Of a stretch of DNA of 64,000 bases, positions 1 to 11,000 are shown one piece after another. The stretch is from assembly GCF_905220415.1 (NCBI RefSeq), contig NC_059550.1:7318501-7382500 (forward strand). Reading direction: 5' to 3'. The first letter of the stretch is position 1. Every line of letters begins with the position of its first letter. A program made the position numbers and the translations under genes. This stretch comes from Colias croceus (taxonomy: Eukaryota; Arthropoda; Insecta; Lepidoptera; Pieridae). Below the pieces are notes generated by a model, which saw only the letters and a list, made by a program, of their open reading frames with translations, ran no database searches and was not told the origin of the DNA.

Positions 1-611
1 TATCTTTTTCTTCAAGGATCTTAAATGTTGAAGTAGGTACGCTCGGTCCACTCATTGCTGAAAATTCTAAATATTCTCATAAGTAGGTACGATAGCATAC
101 CTATTATAAGGATGATGACAAGGAAGATAGATAGATAGAACAAAAATATGAAATGAGAATTAAAATTGACGCAAAAATTTGAAAACTCTTAGAGAAAACT
201 ACCTACATAGAAAATCTAGAAAATATGTGAAACGTAAGCAAGATAACGAGACAATATTCCACTAACTTGGTTAAGAGGACGAGCACTCTTACTTTGAAGT
301 GTGAGGTCGTCAAGTCGACAAGCTCCTATTTACACTTGTTCGAGTTTTGTAAGACACTCGTCACTTTGAATTTTGTATACGAGTATCTTGTGACTGTATT
401 ATCTAGAAATTTTAGTAGTGTCGACGTTAATTATTTATCAAGCTATTCAGACGAAGTTGAGATTTATTTTACGCACTCAGCTACAATTTTTCTTTTAAAT
501 AATTTTATACAATATACATATTGGAATGAGACCAGAAATCCATCCTTTTTCAAAATTATAACAATTTTTGAAATAGGATAGATTTATTATTAAGCTATTG
601 CATAGCTTCTT

Positions 612-945
612 TTTTTTTTGTGTGGTGTCTCTCAATGTTAGCCAGAAGGGCTTCTACATTTTAACGCGGACGCGGGGGTGCACATGCACAAGGGCGTCCC
701 CCCTTGACGGGGATCTCGAACCTCGGCTTGGGCTGTCGCTTGAGTGGAGGAGGCCAGAAGGGCCCTAATCGGACGGGTGCATAGCTTCTATCGCGGGCCT
801 TGAGCGCGGGGACCGAATCCAGAAATTGCGTAACGAAAAACCTCACGCTCCGCACTTCGACAGGCACGGAGGTGTGGCTTGAAGACATGCTATGCAATAG
901 CTTTACCGCGGCAGTCCCCGAGTGCCACACGTATTTTTTTTTTAC
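612..945. repeat. GC-rich interspersed repeat, possibly a truncated LINE end
   Basis: A sharply bounded 330-bp GC-rich block lies between poly-T runs (611 and 930), containing gcgggccttgagcgcggg and ccgcggcagtccccgagtgc. The abrupt composition change and flanking homopolymers suggest a retroposed fragment. The open frames on both strands (661-948 and 800-985) follow from its high GC and have no recognisable domain. Family assignment is from general resemblance only. Confidence 0.45.
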
Positions 946-3465
946 CACATTAGATATGTGGTATTATTACGTATTATTTTTATGATTTACTTGTCATTAT
1001 TAATTTTTCTAAGTACTTGTAAAGGTTGTAGTATAAATATTTGTATTCAATATATGGCTATAAAATTGTGAACAATAGTATAATAAAAACTAAAACCGTT
1101 ACCACATTTTCTTTGTTAAATATCTAAAGCATAAAAAATTTTATTTCAGCATTGATTTTAAATATTGCTACTTGTACCTACCTTGAATTCTGTCCCGTTT
1201 CCCTATTTGGGAACAAATATAGTCTGATGAATGATGATGATGAAATAAGTGATTGGTCTTCTTTGTTCTGCCAGACAAGCCAGCAAGCCAGAAATCTTAG
1301 TCCTGAAAAACAAAAGAGTAGGTAATTGATCCCAGATATTACGCTCATGCTACCACTGTAGATACCAAGATTGCCAGCTCTTTTCTGTAAAACTAAAAAA
1401 TAAATAGAAAAAAGAAGCAAAAGCAGAAACAGGTTTCGTGATATTTTTTCCTTGAAATAGACCTGAATTACCTATATCTTGGCCGGAACCATTAATAAAA
1501 AATAATACGCAGCAAATATCCACTAAGCTATAACATAAATAAAAATAAAAGGCGGAAGTCTGCCAGGATTTCGCTAATGTGGTACTAACCAAAGAAAATG
1601 TTATGGTTCATTTTGATTTTCCTTATTTATTTCTTATTTTATACGAAACGAATCTGTACATTTTGAAAAATATGGCTTTCACTATTGTTTAGCAATAAAA
1701 ATCGTAAATCGAATCGAATATTATATCTACGTACAATAAATTTAAATTTTTTGTAGTTATCATGATCGTGACATAATATAATGATTTTTTAAAGCGGAAA
1801 TTAAACCCAAGTAGGATTAAAAGAGAAAATGAAAATTTATAAGTGAAGAGCTAAAAACCGATTTCTCGAAGTTTAATCATGGGAAAACTTCTATCTACCG
1901 ATATAAAATTAAAAAGAAATCAAAAATCCGCTAAAAGTGCTTTTGTATTACACCGGGAAATTTGCAGACGTCTACCTTATCAAAAATAATGTCTGGGACA
2001 AGTAAAAAGCGGCATGTTCAAAACGGAAATGTAAAAAATGTATACTAGGACTAGTTGAATACATACATACGAGTATGTGTATTGTGTAGGTACCTATCCA
2101 ATATTATGTTTGAAGTCGATTTTTGTTCGATTTTTGTCCCTTGAATATTCTTTACACCAATGAAACTAGATACAAGTAAATGTGGTGGTCCATTTCGGTC
2201 AGACCTTTGTAACAAAATATAACAACAATTAATAAGGCATAGACGCTCATAATAATATAATTTTTTTTTTTAAATTACGTAAAAAATATTAAGATATTTT
2301 CATGAAACTATAGCGCCTATGTGTATTATTAGGCCATTAGGTTTTTATGCATTATTAAGTAACATATTATAGGCGTTACAAATCTTAGAAAAAACCTGAT
2401 TATAAGCTTTTTTAGCCCTTCAATGCCGCATGTAATTTTAAGGAACTTCTATTTTAAGAAAATTATTGAAATGCCACAAATTCTCTTCAATTAATATTTT
2501 GTATTATATTGATATAAAATTCCTTTTATCGAAGTAATAGCATTTATTTATCAAATCTGCCACTTAATAGCCTTTTACCGAAGTAATTCTTACAGTTGAA
2601 TAGATTTAATATAGTTCCACGAAGCATTGGTAGTTTCCTGAATGAAATAGAAAAATGTATTCAATGGTACAAGTATTATATTCAATTCAAATAATAGATT
2701 CGTGATAAAATACAACTTTATCATTTTGCGTTTTATAAATTTTGTAGGAATTTCGTTGTCATGATGGGAATTGAAAATATTTATTATGAGGATAACGCTT
2801 GATCGAAATGATAATGTCGTAATATTTTTTTTGTTTCGTATACTTATTGATTCACTTTTTTTAGTTTCTATAAGCTCTCTAAGCTTGCATACAACAAGCG
2901 TTTTAACTATGCCTTACTTATTGTTATTCATTTATCAACTGATTAAATCTTATTTTTCTTAAATAGTAAGATCATATCCAATTTACTCATTAACGAACTC
3001 ACTGGCATACCTACCTAGTTATGTAGATTTTTTTTTATTTGTATGTCGCTGCTACGCAAAACTCAACTAAACTAACACCCTTTTATAAAGCAGCTGCTAA
3101 TAACTATTAAAAGCTTCCTGACGTAGTAAATATCTAAGTTACACATGATGGAAAAAGAAACTAAAACATCAACTGCACAAGTGGCTTACAGTTTATAAGT
3201 AATGCGATAAATGCGGTATCTAACACTGCAAGGATTTTTCAAATCGGACCTGTAGTTCCTGAGTTTAACGCGCGTTCAAACAAACAAGCAAACAACTCAC
3301 CATCCTTATGATATTAGTATAGTATAGACCAGTATTGATTATGATGAAAGTATTTTTCAAATCAGACCCAGACCCGGACCCTGAGATTAACGCTTGTTCA
3401 AACAAACACACTCTTCAGCTTTATAATATACTTAATTTATATTATGAGCTATTATTATATTTAAT

Positions 3466-3660
3466 ACTAGCTGCGCTTCGCGGTTTCACCCACGTGGCTC
3501 GGCTCCTGTTGGTCTTAGCGTAATGATATAATAGCCTTTCTCAATAAATGGGCTATCTAACACCGAAAAAAATTTTCAAATCGGACCAGTAGTACCTGAT
3601 ATTCGCGTTCAAACAAACAAACAACCTCTTCAGCTTTATAACATTAAGTAAGTATAGATT
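3466..3660 (+). repeat. SINE-like repeat (ctagctgcgcttcgcgg end)
   Basis: It runs from actagctgcgcttcgcggtt through caaatcggaccagtagtacc to gttcaaacaaacaaacaa and agctttataa, a widespread lepidopteran short repeat. Partial copies of its right half lie immediately upstream at about 3195-3330 and 3345-3430 (same caaatcgga / gttcaaacaaac words), so three fragments are clustered. Confidence 0.6.
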
Positions 3661-5101
3661 TTTCGTTTAAATATATAAAAATAATCTTGTACCACCGTCA
3701 AGGAAACGAAATGTTTTCACCGCGACAAGGTATTGAATTTCCGCGGCTACGAATATTTCTACGTGAACGATTTCATTTTCCGATCAATTAGCCTCAATCC
3801 TTGCTCAGTTCACACCAATCGCGTTTTGGTTCAAACAAACATTAGCTTTTATTTCTACTTATGGATTTCAGTGATAAGAAACTTGACGAACTTTAATCAT
3901 AATTTGAAAAAACATTAGTACTTTTTTATTAATATATTATGTTAATAAAAAATACGTATACGTTAAGAATTGTAGCGTAACTTTGAAGAAAATACATGAA
4001 CATAACAAAGAAAAATACAGAATTCCTTTTGATGGACTCTATCCTAATTACCTATGATAATACACTAAAAGCTACTAACGTAATAACATTTCTTATTGCC
4101 TTTCTTATTGGTTGTTTGTACGTATTTATTTTTATGAGAATTCATAACATATCAACTGAAAGAAACTTAACTACCTACTTAAACATTTACCAAGCGTTAC
4201 CTTCAGAAATTTCCTTTCGATCGAATATCCAGAGGTTTGAAAACAGCCCTTAAATGGCGCCAATTTATAACAATTGTTCCCATTATCAAAATGCCTCACA
4301 GATTTATAAACCGTCCTTCAACGCAGCTTTCAGAAACAAGCTAAAATTAAACATCTCTGTATAGTTACGTTGGAACAGCACTTAAAATGCCATAAGTCTT
4401 TCCAGCTTACGTCAAACAAACGGGTTTAGTTACATAATAAACGTTTCAAGGACGCCATTATATCAACTTACGCAAAGTAACAAAATACTGCATAGCGTAA
4501 AAGTTACCCTGACCTTCGCAGATTTTGGCTGAAGTGCCAACTTGCTGCCTGACTCACTGTTCTGTTCGGATACACTTAGTATAATTAAATTTATATTTAC
4601 CTACATCGTTATTAATATAGCTGGATGAATAAATTTTCTATTGTCTAAAAAAAATACTAAAAATTTGTACAGTTTTATAACTTAACAATATTCAAATCTA
4701 TGTGTATTTTTTTCGCATAATAATAAAAAAAGGATATGGAAGAAGAAGATAGAAGCTGGTTGCGGTGAAAATGTAGCTTTGCAGCATATTTGTGGTAGCA
4801 TGAGGCATCTGCTACGTTTCAATACTGACTATGCTGCATCTTTATGATTTAATTTTTTTTTGCATTCCTTCTCACACATAACCTAAACATAATATTAATG
4901 TTAATCCAAAATCGTAATAGTAATAGTTATTTCTTATTTCATTCGAAAAGCTTTCTATTTCTCACGTTGAACTTTATCTGTAGAAAACAAACCTATTAAG
5001 ATATAAAAATAAAACGACTATCATCTTACAACGATCAAAAATTCCATACAAATATTCCCTGTAATTTATCCTTTTCTAAAATATATTTATTAATTTTTCA
5101 G

Positions 5102-5206
5102 GATGATATTCCGAACGAGATAGTAAAGAAAATCCCGTGTTTACGAGAGACGCCAGGCGGTCGCGGCGGAGCGGCGCCGATGTCTGCCCACATAACTATC
5201 CATTGA
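5102..5206 (+). CDS. Possible terminal coding exon of an unidentified upstream gene
   Basis: An acceptor-like pyrimidine tract (ttattaatttttcag) is followed at once by 34 open codons ending in TGA: DDIPNEIVKKIPCL then RETPGGRGGAAPMSAHITIH. The 80 bp in the middle are very GC-rich in an AT-rich setting, which in this window otherwise marks only true exons, the promoter or repeats. No upstream exon was identified, and it could belong to a gene starting left of the window. I do not recognise the protein. A fragment of a GC-rich repeat is the main alternative. Confidence 0.3.
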   Translation, partial: DDIPNEIVKKIPCLRETPGGRGGAAPMSAHITIH

Positions 5207-7639
5207 AATAATATCCCTTTATGTTTTATGAGTATCCATACAATATGTTCTCGCTTTTATAATGCAACCCCGTCTGAAGCTGAAAGCGTGTTTTCTTAAC
5301 AAAATGTTGATCTCTTGTGCACTTAGATTTCAATGCGGTTTCTTGGAAGCTAAGAAGTACTTCCGATAAAATAATAATATGAAATATGTAAATGTTGATG
5401 AGAAGTTTTACATTTAATACAGCTGGGTCTTTAAAAGTAAATTTTTACATATTTGTTGCGTTTACTTCCTATTTATTCTGTTCCCAATTTTTTTTATATG
5501 TACCTACATTATTATACTCTTCTAACCTAAAAGCTTTAGGATAACAGTTAAAGTTTTACACGTTCGATTGACCTGGATAGTAAAAATAAATTGATTAATC
5601 CAACAAAAACAAAGTTTTTATTAAACATTGATTTATAAACTTCCAAGAAGGACGAGTAGCTGGGTCATGGTCGGGCCAGTTGTTACACATCCGCAAATTT
5701 TTCTTTTAACATTACGTGATGTATAGACGTATGTAAAAAAAAAATTACCTATACTATGATTATAGTATAACATTTTTTTACGCATAATTAGATGCGTATA
5801 CGGTATAAATGGAACATATTTACATACCTAAGTCTTAGGAAATCATCAAATTAACTCTATTGTTATCAACATTTTATAAAATACACAACAAGTAAAAATC
5901 CTTCATCTTACTCTCTGTGTAGCATAACGTTTTAAAATATTTACCTACTCCAAATAAGCAATGAACATTTTAGTCACACCAAAAATAACAAAGCATAGCT
6001 TTTATATAATACTAAATACAATATAGAGTGGTAATGTTTTATTGAATAACAAGATAATATATCCTTAAGGGATACGAAATTAAGCTAAGTTCCTAATAAT
6101 ATCTACGCGTAGGTGTGAACTCCTACGCAAATGCTACGGATTAACGTTCGTTATTTGTAAATATAATATTTGTAATTATGACACAGATTTGTAGTCAATT
6201 TTGTTACAAAGAAATGTACTTCTTAATTCTAAATATTTCTTATTTGAAATTATTGTGAATAAAATAAAAAGGATACCTATCGAATTTTATTACGATTAAA
6301 GAATTTTATTCAAATTTGCCATTATCGGTTTACATTAGGACTTCGTCACAGTAAAAAAAAAAATATTTAATCTATAATAATATATCCAATATCCATTTAT
6401 TTACCTACAGAGCTATTCAATGGAAAAGACGCAATTTTATCATTTAAAAAACTCTTTATAACATAAACCTATTTTTAATTACAGCAACGCTGATTAAAAA
6501 ACTCATAATAAGGAAAATTTGGAAAGTATTTTAAAATAGTAAAAAAATGTGCACAGACTTTAAATTTAAAATTTAAAATTTGCATTTTTCGCTCTAGTAA
6601 CTCGGATCGTGGATTAACGTGATTATCTCTTTTCTCCAGCAATTTTAAAACCCAAAAACTCGTTTTAGTATTGTTTTTCTCATACGTCATTTAGTTGGTC
6701 AATAAAATATATTAGAAGTCGCCTATATATAAATCTTTTACGCTATATTTGTTGCGACAGTACAATAAATACATTGCACATTACCTCTTCTATCTCATTG
6801 TATTTGGTCTCAGATGATAACGTTCCCGGACCGTAATTGAATGAATAGTTAGGAACATATAGGTAGATTAGATTTGCTCGGTTTTGGTTATAAGCCTCTC
6901 GAGTCTTGGTCTGTTTTTATACTACCTATTTCTTATTTGGCCTTGTTAGATTTATAAATAGTACATTTAACTAGATAGAAAAAGAAAGATAATGCCATTC
7001 AACAATGAAAAAATGCGCAATAATCAAATTTTCGTGAAAAACATACCATAAAACTTAGATAAAATATCTGAATATATCACTTTACAAGTTATTTATATGC
7101 CTTAAAAATAAAGAGCAAATCTCTGTATAACATTATGAAGAAATATATGTAAAAAATTCCTCAGCATATGATCTACACGTGTACATTATGTTTCAGGGTT
7201 AAGGAGTCTTCTATGTAACAATTTTCTATTCTCTTAACAAGGCTTATACATTTTTTATTTTACTTTGACTTTTCAAAATATTTTCTGAATAATTTAGTTT
7301 ATTATATATGTGATTATTTTAAGTATTGTTAGAAAGATTCAAACACCGATAATTTTCTAAATTGTGATGTTAATAAAATTAAATATGCAATTATATGTGA
7401 ATAATAATATAAATATGTTAATTAATAAATATTCTAAATATTTATCTTACATAGATTGCTTAAGAACAGGGATCAGCTAATTGATAAAGCTTTTATTGTG
7501 CTTATTTTAAATTTGTTAAAATAACTTTCTGTAATGTAAAAATTGCATATTCCACTTATTACGAATCTCCATTGATCCACATGTGTTTCATTGTATCTGA
7601 CCTTGCATAAAAGTTGATGCACTATCGCTTCTAGCTTCG
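5207..7639. other. AT-rich spacer between the orphan exon and the TMEM151 promoter
   Basis: No coding, RNA or repeat feature could be supported. The minus-strand frame at 6475-6690 has no recognisable motif and looks like chance. Confidence 0.5.
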
Positions 7640-7740
7640 CGAGCTTTCGTAACCATAGCAACGAGACGCCGCAGCGCTTTCTCCGCCCGCCCTCCGCAGT
7701 TTGCTACTACCCTTCGAACTGGGCAGATGTCTGATTGTAC
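7640..7740 (+). promoter_or_regulatory. GC-rich promoter-like patch upstream of exon 1
   Basis: About 100 bp with clearly raised GC (gacgccgcagcgc, ccgcccgccctccgcag) stands out in a region that is otherwise strongly AT-rich. It lies 230-330 bp upstream of the proposed TMEM151 start codon. No TATA box is obvious at a fixed spacing. The position of the transcription start is not determined. Confidence 0.45.
7649..7662 (+). promoter_or_regulatory. RFX-type X-box, GTAACCATAGCAAC
   Basis: The 14-mer GTAACC-AT-AGCAAC fits the imperfect inverted-repeat X-box (RYYNYY, 1-3 nt spacer, RRNRAC) recognised by RFX factors. In animals these control ciliary and sensory-neuron genes. It lies in the GC-rich patch about 305 bp before the start codon, a normal place for a functional X-box. 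Function is inferred from the match and position only. Confidence 0.45.
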
Positions 7741-7966
7741 TCCAATACTAAATCGATGTATAAATCGTAAACTAACTTTAACTTATTAATATTTCATGAA
7801 ATAAACTGAATGTAAAAAATATTTTTTTTATTTATTTTCTTATGATGTTTGGTTATAAACGCGCTTTCGGAAAACTTTGGATGCAGTTGGTGTGTTACAA
7901 ATATGTGTTTTCGTGTGCGTGAGTCATGAGGGGTGTATTTTCTGAGGGTTTAAGTACTAGGGCGAC

Positions 7967-8017
7967 ATGACTACGCAGGAAGCAGCAAACGTGTTCACGG
8001 ACGACGATGAGGACTTG
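7967..8017 (+). CDS. TMEM151: TMEM151 coding exon 1 (start codon and 17 acidic residues)
   Basis: ATG at 7967 has G at -3 and an in-frame TAG at 7958-7960, which fixes it as the first possible start. The exon encodes MTTQEAANVFTDDDEDL and ends on a codon boundary at a strong donor (gtaaga, 8018). Its phase-0 end matches the phase-0 start of exon 2 (RPRQQSL), giving an acidic leader followed by RP.QQSL as in vertebrate TMEM151. A GC-rich patch lies 300 bp upstream. No transcript evidence is available, so a different first exon elsewhere in the 24-kb intron remains possible. Confidence 0.75.
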
Positions 8018-11000
8018 GTAAGATTTTTGTTGGAACATTACGTAAGTACGGGCCGGGATTTGGGCCCGCTCCAAATGTAGTTTGGTTATATAAATTCCAT
8101 CTGCAGTCTTGTTCGGGTTGATTTGAGTGGTTTGCATAAAGTGCATAATGACTGTTTCGTGTTGGAGAGGTAAATTTCCTTTTTTACAGAATATAATTTT
8201 TGTTACAAGTAAAAATTAAAACGAGCTTTTACACAGGCAGTGAGTAAGTACCAGAGAATGGTATTTTAAGTTCAAAATACAGGTTAAGCACCTAGTTAAA
8301 CAGTCCTAGATTATAGATTCCTTAAGTTTCCTATCATCCGTTTAAAAAAATTATATTTATCTCTTTGATCCCGAATAGATTTAATTATCTGTTACCTTAA
8401 AAGTTCATATGTTAACCTTTTGACCGCCAGAGCAAAAACGCATCGCCGTGCCCTCCACGCCAAGCCACAAATTCAATGAGATAACCTTGAAAATAGTAGG
8501 GAGTCCAAAATGTTATCGATAAACATAATAATTCACGTCTGAATATTTGAATAAACAGCTTATAACACAAAAATAATATTTATTTAACCTCATCTCCTAC
8601 TGTAAAAACTTAAGACCACATTTATAGCAACTATCAACAAAAAAAATCAACCTTTTGAGATACAAAAATACATATAAAATTGCAGCAAGTTACAGCACTA
8701 TTCTCTATCAGTTACGCCCCATTGGCATGTATACATGCCAATGGCGCGGGCAACCATCCTTTTTTTTATAATCTCTCGCTTCTGATTAGGGATGTGTAGC
8801 TGTATATTATTATAACTTATCGAGTTTATTTATTAAGTTTATATGAACTATAGGTATTACTGTGGAGTGTTTATTTGTAAATATCAAAACAACTATTACC
8901 TTTAAATAAAGGGAATTGCATTAAAACTACATATTTATTTTCCAATCATTTAGTTTAATACTTGAGTTATTACAAATACTAATTATATGTAGGTACCTAT
9001 TTAGGTCGATTACCATATTTTGATATGACATAGCGACAATTTGTATCATAAGAATATTCTAATAAAGGCACTGATTAGACTTATTAGGTAATAAATTTTG
9101 AAAACTGCTAAATAGGTAAGTACCTACAGATTTTTAGAGATATTTATACATTTTGGACCTAAGCGAATTTTTATCATTACATGGACAATAAATATTATGC
9201 TAGAACGCATACATTGTGTTTGTGACGATAAAATAAAAAATAAATGAAGTTACTTGAATATTACACTACATCACTAGTAGGCACGTATACATGTCATTGG
9301 CGCGAGAGAACGTGCTTTTTTAGCCATTAATTAAGTTATTTTTTGTCATCAAATAGGGTAATTGCGCCAGTTCGCGTCCACTTAGTGCAGTTGGAAAGTT
9401 TGAAGGAGAAAATAAAAATGTTCCAGAACAAATTTCAACGCAAAATTTATGTAACGTGTTCATTACATAGTCTATTATAAGATTTACTTTCAATTGTGTT
9501 GGAAATATCATGTGGTTTTTATTTATCTAGATAAATAGCAGAATTAGGCGTTTTACCCAGTTCGCGTCCAAAAATTCCAGTTTGCGTCCACCCGTGGACC
9601 AGTTCGCGTCCACCAGCTTAGAAAAAGAATTAAGAGTGTTTTGGGTGATATTTTATCAGATTAATGCAAATAAAAATTAGATTTTAATAAATTATTTATT
9701 TACGAATATAGTTATTTAATAAAAACCGGCCAAATTCGAGTGGAACTCGCACAACGAGGGTTCCGTATTAACCTGTTTTTTTTTCATATGTTTTAACTGT
9801 AAATGATTATTTTTTCAATATCTCCCTTATTCGTGCTATAAGACGTTGCTTCGTACCAAACTTCAAGTGTCTGTGTTCATGTAAAGTACCCTGTAGGTTT
9901 TGATTCCCTTGCGAATGTCGAAATTTGCGAAAATTTGCAGCATAAACGGCTGTATCTTTTGAATTCTTTGGCTTATAAGTTTGATTTTTTCACTGCTTCA
10001 AGGGACCGTAGACTTGAGTATTCAATATAAATTTCAGCTTTATACCTGAACGCGTTACTGAGAAAAAGCGTCTTGACAGAAAGACAGACCGGCAGACGGA
10101 CATACAGACGGACGGATATCAAAGTGATCGTACAAGGATTCCGGTTTTTCCTTTTGAGGTTCGGAACCCTAAACTCAACATTATTATAAATATAATACAC
10201 TGTAAGGAAACTGGAAAAACTTATTTATATTTATCTTTTCATCATAAATAGAACTAAAAAGTAACAAAAAACAACGTTACGTTATGTAAATAAATAATAA
10301 TCAGTTCTATTAAGATTACCTACACCTCTACCCTATTTTTTAGTATCTAATGAATTAAATTTCTTTTTTGTTTATATTATTTTCTTAACCACAAACTTAT
10401 TGACTCTCATTCTCAAAGATACTATAAGTCTCATTCTTGGAATACCTACCCATTTTAAAATGAAAAAATAGCATAAAAATTTGCTAATTTGAATGAAAAT
10501 TTAAATTATCAACTTGTGGTCTTAGTAAAAAATTTACAATCTATTATAATTTACATATTTTAACAAACAATTCATTGCTACGTAATGAAAAACAATGTGG
10601 ACGCAATATGTTCTATTGTTATGCACTATAGGTATAGTTTGCGCCCACCGTGGACGCAAAATGGAAGTTGTACAAATTCGGTGTAGTAATTCGCGTCCAC
10701 CTTATTTTAGCTATTAATTGTAAAAGAAATAAGCTGATTTATAATCCATACTATTCCATGTTTTGTTAGCAAAGTAAAGAAACAGTTACATATTCAAAAA
10801 TTCACATTTAACAATAAGATACTTACTGTCAAACGCGACGCTGCGCACTATTTATTTTTTCAAAATCCCGCGCGTTTTAGCTCTCTCGTTTAATAGCCAA
10901 AATTAAATATTTTTTTTAAATAGGATAGGCGGTGCGCAGGCATATTTTGAATAAGTGTGCATGTCTCTTATACATTGAGGTATTATCGGAAATTTTTCTT

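Larger units (their letters stand above)
1..5100. other. Left flank, non-coding apart from repeats
   Basis: AT-rich sequence with short chance frames, such as 267-581 and 3996-4253, that lack recognisable domains. It contains a GC-rich repeat at 612-945 and SINE-like fragments at 3195-3660. Short GATA and GATGAT runs occur near 125 and 1230. Confidence 0.5.

Noticed and set aside
661..985. Overlapping frames on both strands in the GC-rich block
   Set aside because: Abrupt GC-rich repeat bounded by homopolymer runs; no recognisable domain on either strand.
3996..4253. 85-codon frame with a hydrophobic stretch
   Set aside because: Composition is that of translated AT-rich DNA, with no family resemblance and no splice or promoter context.
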